Below are positions 17,964 to 26,550 of a stretch of DNA of 30,242 nt, piece after piece (position 1 is the stretch's first letter; every line of letters begins with the position of its first letter). Below the pieces are notes generated by a model. It was not told the DNA's origin. It did no database searches and worked only from the letters and a program-made list of their open reading frames with translations. Origin of the DNA: Gracilaria caudata (taxonomy: Eukaryota > Rhodophyta > Florideophyceae > Gracilariales > Gracilariaceae); NCBI GenBank assembly GCA_030374735.1, contig JASCIV010000228.1:1-30242 (forward strand). Reading direction: 5' to 3'. Both the position numbers and the translations under genes were made by a program.

Positions 17964-18891
17964 GCGCCGCCTGCTCGAAGAGCTTGAACGCATCTCTTCC
18001 GACAAGCATCGTCCACCCATCCTACCTCACTCAGTCTTCGGTCCGGACTCCTTCTCCTTCGACTCCTCTCCATTGCTGTCCTCGCCCAGTCTCGATGCCT
18101 CTCCTCATGACCACGACGACCTTCGTCTTGACTTTGATCAACCTCGTTCTCCCGCGCCATACCAACCTTTGGACTCAGACGAGCATGCCTCAGTGCACGT
18201 CGATCACTCGGGTAAACTGTCGTATTTCCCGGCCTCGGCATGGCTTGCCTCCACTTTATCCTCATTGCCGCCCTCAGCCACTGTGTCCTCCACCTCCTCC
18301 ACTCTTGATCGCAACCCTGCTCCGCTCAATGCCTGCGTGGCCGCCGCCGCGGCCACAGCCGCTATGATCGTCGTGCCCGACACCAACAACAGCAAGAGGC
18401 CGAGGTCCCCTAGTCCACTGTCGTTAGAAGCCGACCAGATGCCGGATAACCACACCGATCATACCATGCATTCTGATTCTGAGCTCACCGATGATCCTAC
18501 AAGCCCCAGAAGCATTCAACACTTTGCCAACTCCGAATGTTCACCCATCTTCAAGACCACGTGTCGCAGCGACGAGGCACACTCTGCGAGCCCAAAATCT
18601 TCCAACAAGTCCGCCGCTGACTTTCCTACAAATTCGGTAAACACTTGTTCCTCGGATACCAAAAAAGCCTCCGTGCCCATCTCGACCGCACCCGCAACAG
18701 ACGCTGAGATGTCAAGAAAGAGACGTGCGGAAGCTATGGAACGCTTTCGGCGCAAGAAGGCTGTCAGGTGCTACGCACGCCGCGTGCGATACCAAGTTCG
18801 GAAGCGCATAGCCACCACTAGACCGAGGGTCAATGGACGTTTTGCCAGACGAATCGATGCCATCAATCACGCCGCCAAGCACGCAAAGTAG
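17926..18891 (+). CDS. CCT-motif (CONSTANS/TOC1-type) transcriptional regulator
   Basis: 321 residues from an ATG in good context (CAAAATGG). The frame is open 21 codons further to a GTG, which I do not use. The C-terminal block at ~264-309 is a CCT motif. It contains RRAEAMERFRRKKAVRCYAR, then RVRYQVRKRIATTRPRVNGR and FARR, matching the Arg/Lys-rich consensus and its RPR-x-x-GRF ending. This motif directs nuclear import and contacts DNA or NF-Y subunits in plant CONSTANS, TOC1/PRR and CMF proteins. The rest is Ser/Pro/Asp-rich and disordered, with an N-terminal basic helix and an Ala-rich patch near residue 147. There is no B-box, GATA finger or receiver domain, so it is a CCT-only (CMF-like) protein, plausibly linked to light or circadian control. 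Unrelated to the chaperonin CCT5 nearby despite the shared abbreviation. Confidence 0.87.
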   Translation: MDRLAIRKNRENERRLLEELERISSDKHRPPILPHSVFGPDSFSFDSSPLLSSPSLDASPHDHDDLRLDFDQPRSPAPYQPLDSDEHASVHVDHSGKLSYFPASAWLASTLSSLPPSATVSSTSSTLDRNPAPLNACVAAAAATAAMIVVPDTNNSKRPRSPSPLSLEADQMPDNHTDHTMHSDSELTDDPTSPRSIQHFANSECSPIFKTTCRSDEAHSASPKSSNKSAADFPTNSVNTCSSDTKKASVPISTAPATDAEMSRKRRAEAMERFRRKKAVRCYARRVRYQVRKRIATTRPRVNGRFARRIDAINHAAKHAK

Positions 18892-19161
18892 TCCGCACCT
18901 AGCTGTACACTTTGAATGCAACCTTCACACACAAGTTCCACTCTAATCCACACATTGTACATTTTGATCACACCTCTCTGTTCCGTACCTTGCAGAAATG
19001 CCTCAGGTACCTCAACAGTTTTTCTTTCTATGCAGGTTTCTTTGCTCAATACTTTTTCTTTGATTGCGGCCCACTGGCTGGGAGCTTGCTTTTTTTTATA
19101 TGTTATACTGTCTAGCAACAGGGTAATATACATATAAATGTATGTTCTGAAGACCGTACTG

Positions 19162-22100
19162 TCATACCAGAGAATTTTTCTTGCGCTTAGTGCGTGCCGG
19201 CGGCGGTCTCACCGATTTAACCCGCGAGACGGGGGCGGCAGATTTCCCAGCCCTCGTTTCCTCTTTGTCGTTGGGTTCGTTCGAATCATCCAGAACGATC
19301 ACAGCGTCGCTTGTTGACGTTTTCAGCTTCTTTCGGGCTTGTTGTGCTTCAGGCGTCTTCTCTGAGTCACTGCGTTTCTCAACGTAATCACCACTGACAG
19401 TTTGCGCTGCAGGCCGCTGGTTGAAGTATGGCGATACAACCTCCGCTGTCGAGTCATGCGCTTCCGGTGGAGGAACTCGTCTATCAGTGTCGATGTTGAT
19501 GAAGTCTATATCTGCGTCCATCATATCTTTATCGAGCTCGTCCCCAAATACTGGAGCATCCATAGCGGCCCTCGAATCATCACGAACCCTATATTGAGTT
19601 GATTTCTTCTGAACGATGTCCTTACCGGTAGGCTTGCCGCGAGACTGGAGTGTGATCCTAGTCTCACCAGTCTTTAGTTTCCTCAGAGGTTCTGTTCTTC
19701 GACTTAAAATCAATTGGGACTGAACGCTTCCGTATGCACTAATTTCACAACAAACGGTAACTATTTGTAAAGTGCAGAGTTCTTCAATAATGCGATAGAT
19801 ATCATTGTCCTTCAAAGAGCCTTTTCCAGCTCCAAACAACTCGTGATGTAGATGATCTGTGTTCTTGATTCGTGACTTTCGACCCATGTAGAACTCCACA
19901 ACATACGCAGCTGATTGACCTGAGTTACGTCCGCCATCCCTTTGAAATAGTGATATGATGTCTGTGATTGACAAAGCATGATCAGAAACATCAACGGTGT
20001 GCAGTAAACCCTTCGTGTTTTTGCAATTGTCGCATTTAGGATTACAACTGACCGGATCAAAACGCTCGTCGAAGTGAGCTAGAAGTTGTGTCCTTCGGCA
20101 TGTAATGTCGTTCAGACAGTATGCCGTCATTTTTGCCAAGCCCTGAGTGTGTCTCAAAACTTGCCCCTCGTTCATCTCCGTCCCAGTTGTTCGACTGGGT
20201 TGTGTTGTAACTCGTTTCCTCCCACGGCCTCGACCTCGCCCCCTGTATGGATTTCCGCCCGGAGCATCTTGCAAAATCATGTTGAGAACCTTCATTCTGT
20301 CCGCCATACTGAAGTATAGGACACATCGGCTCAACTGTCCATCTCGGCCAGCCCTTCCACTTTCTTGATAGTACCCTTCTATAGTCTTCGGTAGTGTATG
20401 ATGGTAGACAAAACGGACGTTTGCTTTGTCTATGCCCATACCAAAAGCAAGAGTGCTGCAAATAATTTGAACCTCGCCATTTGACCAAGCAGTCTGGTTT
20501 CCTCGACGAATGTTGTCTGTCAAACCAGCATGATACGGCAATGCCCGGAGTTTGTACTGTTTCACAAGAGTACCCGCCACATGGACACAGTCCCTTTGAC
20601 TAAAACAGTAGATAATTCCAGCTTCTCCCTGGTGAATAGTTTTGATTTCTTTCGCTATCTCGTCAACCACTGACTTCTTTTTCTTTCGTACTTCATACAT
20701 CAGGTTCGTCCGGTTGAAGCTCTGTTTGAACATTACACTATCTCTGCTTATCCTGAGTTGGACCTTCACGTCCTCGCGCACCTCTGGAGTAGCGGTTGCA
20801 GTCAAGGCCATGACGGGTATTTGGGGGAAGCGTTCTTTGAAGACAGCCAGCTGCTTGTAATCTGGGCGAAAATCATGTCCCCATTGAGATACACAATGCG
20901 CTTCGTCAACAACAAAGCGCTGTAGGAGATTCTTAGAAACTAGAGCGGATATGATGTCGAAAAAAGCTTGGCTTCTGGTTATCTTTTCGGGTGTGACGTA
21001 GATGAGCTTGCTCATCGGACTCGAATTCCGCAAATCCTTCATCAGTTCAGTTCGTGTTCGCTGCGGAGTGGCAGATGTTAGAGCTCCGCATGGAATTTGT
21101 TTCGACCAAAGGTTATCCACTTGATCCTGGATTAGGGACACGAGAGGCGACACAACCACCGTGACACCAGGGCGCAGCACAGCGGGAAGTTGGTAGCACA
21201 ATGACTTTCCACCTCCTGTTGGCATGAGTACGAAGACGTCCTTACCGGAGAGGGCAGCATTCATGGCCTCTCTCTGATTAGGTCGAAAGCCCGGATTTCC
21301 GAAGACAGATCGATTCTCCATTGCCAGTTGGAGGGACCACGGAAATTTACGACCGCCTTCATCACGCCATTCGAAGGCTGCTCTATCGTTAGGACCAAAG
21401 ACAGGCATCTGAGACCCTTGCAGATCCCTAAGGGTACCTTCTTTGGGAGCCTTTGTCGGAGTAAATGCCATAATATGCCCCGTTTCAGGTTCTTCTCCGT
21501 CAAGAAAATGCCCTTCCTCATGTTCGTTACGGTCTTCCGGATAAGCACGTAAAGCCTGTAGGTCTACAGGAACATCCGAAGCACGCTTGTCTTGATAATT
21601 ATTCTCGAACGCGTTAGAGCGAAATCGACCTTCGTCAGTCTTATATTCACTTTGCTCTTTTTGACCATTGTGAGCTCCGCCGTCAGGGCGTGCAATGGAA
21701 GGAACTCTCGTCGTGGAAGGGAAGTAGTTGTTTGTTATGTTGATGTTGCTAGGTGGTGGGGGTGCGCAGTGCTGGAGGGACGGTTGCGGCGCGGAAACTG
21801 GATTAGAGGAGAAACAGCTCGAATTGTCGAAAGGAACAGGGTTGATGCTCTGTTGAGGTGGAATACGAGAATATGTTGGATTATTGGGAGTGACAGGTGA
21901 ATAGTGATGGGAAGCAGGGAGAACCTGTCCCTTTGCTTCAAAAGAACCTGGGGGGATCGTGGGCATTCCGGCTCGTAGGCTTCGAAGTCGCTCATTGAGT
22001 TCGTCAAGAAATTTTGATTGCTCCCTTTTCTTTTCCTCGAACATGAGGATAGAGGACTCGTCGTCGTCCAAGGCCAGCAAAGAAGATATATGGTACAGGC

Positions 22101-23190
22101 TTTCATGTAACGCCTTTATACGACGCTTCAGTTTCTTGACCTCCTCATTGTCAGGAGATCCGGTTCCCAATGACGTGTGAGCATGTGTGACTGCTGTTGA
22201 ATTTCGAATGCTGAAATTCTGCGGTGGAGTTTGAGCGGTGTCGCGAACGGAAGGGGGTAGTGGAGGTTTCGATTGTCGTCGACTCTCGGCAATAACGGAT
22301 TCAAGGTCCAAATTTGCAAACCATTCGTCTTCGTTGTCTGTGTTTTGTATTGGCTCTGACGTTGTTACGGCTGATTGCGCTCTCGTGGGTTGTATAGCAG
22401 AAGTGGTTACCACTATTCGCGAAGGTCTCGAAGAGCTAATTGACCCCTTAGTTACAGAACTACCCAGGCCAGATTTTGGAAGCACATGTTCATTTCTCCA
22501 AATAGGACGCCCGGGGTTTCTATCCTGGATTTGCTGGAATTGGGTGTCCGGACGGGTGAACTCCTCAATATCATCCTCCATTTCCGATTTTGGGGACAAC
22601 AGGTCAATCAAACCGGATCCGTTTTGTCTCGCATTGTTTGAATGATAATTGGACATCTTACGATTCGTCGGCGGTGCCCCATATGTATCTAGTTCAGCTC
22701 GCGTCCTTCTCGATTGTTGTTGAGAAAGGCCATGCTGAACGAAACTTCGTGTATCATTGACCGCTGTTCGAATTCCTGGGGAAGCTCTGATCGTTGACGT
22801 ATTGTCTCCTAGCGCGGCTGTTGTGCCCGTTGAGGGCTGATGGTGTGCGAGAGATGGAAAGTCGGAATAAGGCTGTGCTTGATTTGTATTAGAAGTTGAG
22901 TTATCCCGGGGAATAGGGGTATTCTGAGCGATCTCAGTGCGCTGCTGTGCTCTCGTAGGCGGCCTAGAATTCGGAGGAGTGGGCCTGGGTCGTTTAAGAA
23001 CTCTAGGCGGCGGAGGAACACCTGGCGGGTGTGCATTCATATTCCTCGCGCTTTGAGTCTCATCAGCTCTCGAAAGCATTGGGGGAGATGGTCCCGCCGC
23101 AGATGCATTTAGCGAGCTGAAGAAATTGCGCACGGTGGGGAGCAAGGTGCGACATTCTGGCGCTCCGCGCGCCGCGGCATTTTCTTGCAT
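19162..23190 (-). CDS. BLM: BLM/Sgs1-type RecQ DNA helicase
   Basis: 1342 residues from the ATG at 23190; the frame is open 14 codons further to a TTG, so a 5' exon is possible. Residues 1-630 are Pro/Ser/Asn-rich and disordered, except for a helical hairpin at ~346-403 placed like the BLM N-terminal dimerisation domain. The helicase core spans ~632-970. It has motif 0 (FRPNQREAM), Walker A TGGGKS (658-663), DEAH (762-765) with the RecQ aromatic loop SQWGHDFRPDY, TATAT, and motif VI QESGRAGRDG (942-951). The RQC zinc site uses Cys1031, Cys1049, Cys1053 and Cys1056, followed by a winged helix to ~1170. The tail has a SUMO-interacting-type motif VIVLDD (1297-1302) and a terminal basic nuclear signal. 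No HRDC domain is visible. The enzyme unwinds 3'-5' and, with topoisomerase III and RMI partners, dissolves double Holliday junctions and restrains crossing-over. Confidence 0.93.
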   Translation of the reverse strand: MQENAAARGAPECRTLLPTVRNFFSSLNASAAGPSPPMLSRADETQSARNMNAHPPGVPPPPRVLKRPRPTPPNSRPPTRAQQRTEIAQNTPIPRDNSTSNTNQAQPYSDFPSLAHHQPSTGTTAALGDNTSTIRASPGIRTAVNDTRSFVQHGLSQQQSRRTRAELDTYGAPPTNRKMSNYHSNNARQNGSGLIDLLSPKSEMEDDIEEFTRPDTQFQQIQDRNPGRPIWRNEHVLPKSGLGSSVTKGSISSSRPSRIVVTTSAIQPTRAQSAVTTSEPIQNTDNEDEWFANLDLESVIAESRRQSKPPLPPSVRDTAQTPPQNFSIRNSTAVTHAHTSLGTGSPDNEEVKKLKRRIKALHESLYHISSLLALDDDESSILMFEEKKREQSKFLDELNERLRSLRAGMPTIPPGSFEAKGQVLPASHHYSPVTPNNPTYSRIPPQQSINPVPFDNSSCFSSNPVSAPQPSLQHCAPPPPSNINITNNYFPSTTRVPSIARPDGGAHNGQKEQSEYKTDEGRFRSNAFENNYQDKRASDVPVDLQALRAYPEDRNEHEEGHFLDGEEPETGHIMAFTPTKAPKEGTLRDLQGSQMPVFGPNDRAAFEWRDEGGRKFPWSLQLAMENRSVFGNPGFRPNQREAMNAALSGKDVFVLMPTGGGKSLCYQLPAVLRPGVTVVVSPLVSLIQDQVDNLWSKQIPCGALTSATPQRTRTELMKDLRNSSPMSKLIYVTPEKITRSQAFFDIISALVSKNLLQRFVVDEAHCVSQWGHDFRPDYKQLAVFKERFPQIPVMALTATATPEVREDVKVQLRISRDSVMFKQSFNRTNLMYEVRKKKKSVVDEIAKEIKTIHQGEAGIIYCFSQRDCVHVAGTLVKQYKLRALPYHAGLTDNIRRGNQTAWSNGEVQIICSTLAFGMGIDKANVRFVYHHTLPKTIEGYYQESGRAGRDGQLSRCVLYFSMADRMKVLNMILQDAPGGNPYRGRGRGRGRKRVTTQPSRTTGTEMNEGQVLRHTQGLAKMTAYCLNDITCRRTQLLAHFDERFDPVSCNPKCDNCKNTKGLLHTVDVSDHALSITDIISLFQRDGGRNSGQSAAYVVEFYMGRKSRIKNTDHLHHELFGAGKGSLKDNDIYRIIEELCTLQIVTVCCEISAYGSVQSQLILSRRTEPLRKLKTGETRITLQSRGKPTGKDIVQKKSTQYRVRDDSRAAMDAPVFGDELDKDMMDADIDFINIDTDRRVPPPEAHDSTAEVVSPYFNQRPAAQTVSGDYVEKRSDSEKTPEAQQARKKLKTSTSDAVIVLDDSNEPNDKEETRAGKSAAPVSRVKSVRPPPARTKRKKNSLV

Positions 23191-23912
23191 CAACTCCAAA
23201 CAGTCACGAAGATGAAGTGCCACATATGCCAACCTTGTTTAGTCCAAAATCGAGGAACACCAGATGCAGAACGTAGTGCTCAATGCGAACATAGCGCCCG
23301 AGAGCTTGCCTTCGTGAGCTCTTTCGTTTCGGTACCCTTGGTACTGCTGGCTTTTGGATGCCTTTGAGTTTGTATTTGCGCGCGAAATTGGTGACGTTTT
23401 GTTCCACCTCGGCAGATCGGGACCGGAAGGCGCGAAATTTCTGTAAATCGTGCTGTAAGCCGGACACCTGTCACACGAATTCGTGTTATTTGCACTGGGT
23501 ATCCCCCAGTATTCTGCGGATATTGGAGTAATCTTCGGTATTAAATACGAATTAAACTAATTTTAAAGAGAAAACCCGGATCAAGAAACTTGATCAACTG
23601 CACGTATCCAGTTCCGTCGTGCAAGGCGTCATGATTCAGGAGTCGCAGTCGGCGATCCCTCTCCGAAGCGTATCTAGGCCAGAGCTAAAACTCAATCCTC
23701 TTTGCGTTCGTACAGTAAAGAAGCTGTGAGTTGTCGGAACAGGCGTGACCCAGAAAAGTTGAGATCAAGTGAGCAAGTTGTTGATCCCGTCATCTAGCCT
23801 AAGTGCAGCGGCAGTGTTTTCTGAGTTGTGAGCGCGGCGAAGCTCGAGTCCACCATCCACTTTAAGAAATATTCATTCGGGAACCTAGATCACAAAGTTT
23901 TTTGCTCCAACA
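23191..23912. other. Divergent promoter region between RecQ and CCT5
   Basis: The region holds the 5' ends of two divergent genes. A minus-strand open segment at 23204-23467 reads coding-like (LQKFRAFRSRSAEVEQNVTN) but lacks an ATG; it could be an upstream RecQ exon or chance. An AT-rich patch lies at about 23537-23570. No clear TATA box is visible near the CCT5 start. Confidence 0.4.
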
Positions 23913-25526
23913 ATGTCGTTGGCGTTTGACGAAAATGGTCGACCCTACATTATTATCAGAGAGCAAGATAAGAAGACGAGACTAAAGGGAATCGCAGCAT
24001 TGAAATCTAACATAGCTGCTGCGCGTTCTGTAGCCCGAACGTTGAGGACTTCATTAGGACCGAAGGGAATGGACAAAATGTTACAATCGCCAGATGGTGA
24101 CATTACCGTTACTAACGACGGGGCGACCATTCTGCAGGAGATGGATGTGGAGAATCAAATAGCTAACCTTATGGTCGAACTGTCTAAATCACAGGATGAT
24201 GAAGTTGGAGATGGTACTACAGGTGTTGTAGTGCTAGCAGGTGCCCTCCTGGAACAAGCAGAGAAGTTGCTAGATAAGGGAATCCACCCTACAAGAATAT
24301 CAGAAGGCTTTGAGAGAGCTACAGATCTTGTTATTCCCTTGCTTCGCAAACTTTCAACGCCTCTAGACTACAGCAGCTCAAACGGCTACGAAGAACTGGT
24401 CAAAACAGCGATGACGACTTTGAACTCTAAGGTTGTCAACCGTATGAAGCGACAGTTTGCAGAAATGTGCGTAAAAGCTGTTCTGTCAGTTGCGGATATT
24501 GATCGAAAAGATGTAAATCTGGACCTCATAAAACTTGATGGTAAAGTCGGCGGGAAACTGGAAGACACGAAACTAGTCAATGGTATCGTTGTAGACAAAG
24601 ACTTTAGTCACCCACAAATGCCTCGTCAGGTCAGTGACGCAAAGATTTGCGTTTTAACTTGCCCATTCGAACCCCCAAAACCAAAAACAAAGCACAAGCT
24701 TGATATCAATACAGTAGAGCAGTACAAGGATATGCAAGAAGCTGAACGGAAGTACTTCATCGATATGGTTGACGCGGTGAAGAAGTCTGGAGCAAACCTT
24801 GTGGTTTGTCAGTGGGGCTTTGACGATGAAGCCAATCATTTGCTGTACAAGAACGAACTGCCTGCAATCCGTTGGGTAGGTGGATCGGAAATTGAACTTA
24901 TCGCGCTTGCTACTGGTGCCCGAATCATCCCCAGGTTCCAAGAGATAAGCTCTGAGAAGCTGGGATCGGCTAAGTGCGTTCGTGAGATGTCTTTCGGTAC
25001 TACACGCGACAGCGTTATTGTTTTGGAGGATTGTGCGCTTTCCAAATCCGTCACAATTTTCGTGAGAGGTGGAAACAAAATGATGATTGAAGAAGCAAAA
25101 AGAAGTATCCATGACGCCCTTTGTGTAGTGAGGAACTTGATTCGAGATAATCGTGTCGTTTACGGAGGAGGCTCTATTGAGATTGCATGCTCTGTCCTTG
25201 CGTCTGAAACCGCCGACCAAATTCCCGGAGTCGAGCAATATGCAGTCAGAGGCTTTGCAGCTGCATTGGACAATGTTGCTATGGCTCTTGCGGAAAACTC
25301 AGGTCTCCCACCCATTGAGACGTTAGCCTCGGTGAAATCGAGGCAAGTGAAAGAAGGAAATCCCTTCCTTGGTGTAGACTGTATGGGAACTGGAACGAAT
25401 GATATGCGCAAACAAAATGTTTATGAGGCACTGACATCCAAGATTCAGCAATTCCAACATGCGGCCCAGATGGTGAAGATGATTCTTAAGATAGATGACA
25501 CGATAGCGCCAGCAGAGTATGAATAA
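23913..25526 (+). CDS. CCT5: Chaperonin subunit CCT5 (TCP-1 epsilon)
   Basis: 537 residues, the full normal length, in one exon with an ATG start. The N-terminus MSLAFDENGRPYIIIREQDK is characteristic of the epsilon subunit. Group II chaperonin ATP motifs are all present: SLGPKGMDKML (47-57), TNDGAT (67-72) and GDGTTGVVVLAGALL (99-113). The intermediate and apical domains and the late YGGGSIEIA block follow in order. CCT5 is one of eight paralogous subunits of the cytosolic TRiC/CCT ring that folds actin, tubulin and other substrates. Nothing is missing or broken. It diverges from the RecQ gene, and its stop lies 80 bases from the convergent gene on its right. Confidence 0.97.
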   Translation: MSLAFDENGRPYIIIREQDKKTRLKGIAALKSNIAAARSVARTLRTSLGPKGMDKMLQSPDGDITVTNDGATILQEMDVENQIANLMVELSKSQDDEVGDGTTGVVVLAGALLEQAEKLLDKGIHPTRISEGFERATDLVIPLLRKLSTPLDYSSSNGYEELVKTAMTTLNSKVVNRMKRQFAEMCVKAVLSVADIDRKDVNLDLIKLDGKVGGKLEDTKLVNGIVVDKDFSHPQMPRQVSDAKICVLTCPFEPPKPKTKHKLDINTVEQYKDMQEAERKYFIDMVDAVKKSGANLVVCQWGFDDEANHLLYKNELPAIRWVGGSEIELIALATGARIIPRFQEISSEKLGSAKCVREMSFGTTRDSVIVLEDCALSKSVTIFVRGGNKMMIEEAKRSIHDALCVVRNLIRDNRVVYGGGSIEIACSVLASETADQIPGVEQYAVRGFAAALDNVAMALAENSGLPPIETLASVKSRQVKEGNPFLGVDCMGTGTNDMRKQNVYEALTSKIQQFQHAAQMVKMILKIDDTIAPAEYE

Positions 25527-25606
25527 ACTCTGGCGCTAAGCCTAGGCTTATAGCTCTCTCGAAGCTTTCAGCTATACCAGGTATATCCTGTTAAATCTCA
25601 AACGCA

Positions 25607-26011
25607 TCATGAATGGTTCTTGGGTTTCTGCTCTCGTCTGAGCCCATATGAGGTCAGATCTTCGGTAGATAGATTCTCTTGTTTTGTTTGTACCTGTCGT
25701 GGTGGGCATAGCAAGGGACCACTATGCAGCCCAGCACGTCCCATTTTTGTTTGGTATTGCTTCTTATCAGTTTCCAACTGCTCTCCTCTCTCTGTTTCTT
25801 CCAGTGGTGGGACCATTTGAAGCCGTTTTGACGAGCTAAGAGAGCTCATCTCTGGCTTACGTTTTTTGGGTAGAAGCGACAAGTTGGATTTCTCTGTGGT
25901 GATATTTGTTGCACTCGAAACAGATGCCTTCGGTGGCTCAGACCCCCCAACTTCTTCATCGTCATCATCAGAAGATGGTGATGAGACATAGGCCGCCCGC
26001 AAAGCCTCCAT
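25607..26011 (-). CDS. Small charged protein, unrecognised, probably nuclear
   Basis: 134 residues from the first in-frame ATG at 26011; the frame is open 36 codons further, but only to a GTG. It begins MEALRAAYVSSPSSDDDDEE, a short helix running into an acidic Ser/Asp tract, an opening common among splicing and other nuclear proteins. A basic LLPKKRKPE patch near residue 50 resembles a nuclear localisation signal. The C-terminal half holds GPLLCPPRQVQTKQENLSTE followed by DLTSYGLR, which reads like a short conserved interaction motif rather than random sequence. I do not recognise the family. It faces CCT5 tail to tail, so the two genes may overlap in their 3' untranslated regions. Confidence 0.55.
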   Translation of the reverse strand: MEALRAAYVSSPSSDDDDEEVGGSEPPKASVSSATNITTEKSNLSLLPKKRKPEMSSLSSSKRLQMVPPLEETERGEQLETDKKQYQTKMGRAGLHSGPLLCPPRQVQTKQENLSTEDLTSYGLRREQKPKNHS

Positions 26012-26550
26012 TTCGAAATCCTGTGGTAGGCCTAGTATGATACGAAGGTAGATACGGGATGGCTTGCCCGTTGGATCGTTTTTGAACTCGAAAAGAAATA
26101 TTCCAACTGCTTCACACACCCTCTCCGTTGACTGCGGCAGTCAGCAAACTTCTAGTAGCCGACAAACTAGCTGAAGATACAAATCATAAACCTGTAGATG
26201 CTTCATTACGACCGGATCAAAGGGCAAACTCCCAACTTGCATGATCATAGCGTTGCCAACCGAGAGCCTGAGCTTCCGAAAAACGAAACCCCGCTTTTTG
26301 GCTCTGGTTTCACGACCTCACCCCTAATGCGCACTTGTTAGTAGGGTACACGCCGATGTCTCTCTCTCTCTCTCTCATTTACGGGCATGCAACATTACTT
26401 GGACGCCGATGTCAAACATGCTCACAGACCTCTCTCCACTGTTGGCCCAGCGCTTCGTTCGTTCATCCTGTCAAGAAAAAATTGCAGAGCGTGAAGAAAG
26501 GGAGGTTATAAACTTACTATGGCGTACTCTGTTTGATGCAGATTGATTTC
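26012..26550. other. Intergenic with a TC microsatellite
   Basis: No supported gene. Nine TC repeats at 26359-26376 sit between two copies of ACGCCGATGTC (26349-26359 and 26403-26413). The left part is the leader and promoter of the gene starting at 26011, and the right part is the 3' flank of the sulfotransferase. Confidence 0.5.

Noticed and set aside
19162..23232. Using TTG at 23232 as the RecQ start
   Set aside because: Non-ATG starts are rare in nuclear genes and an ATG lies 14 codons downstream. The same reasoning moved the starts of the genes at 6993, 10000, 14960, 17926, 26011 and 29314.
24654..25238. 194-codon minus-strand frame inside the chaperonin gene
   Set aside because: Antisense shadow of the strongly conserved CCT5 coding sequence.
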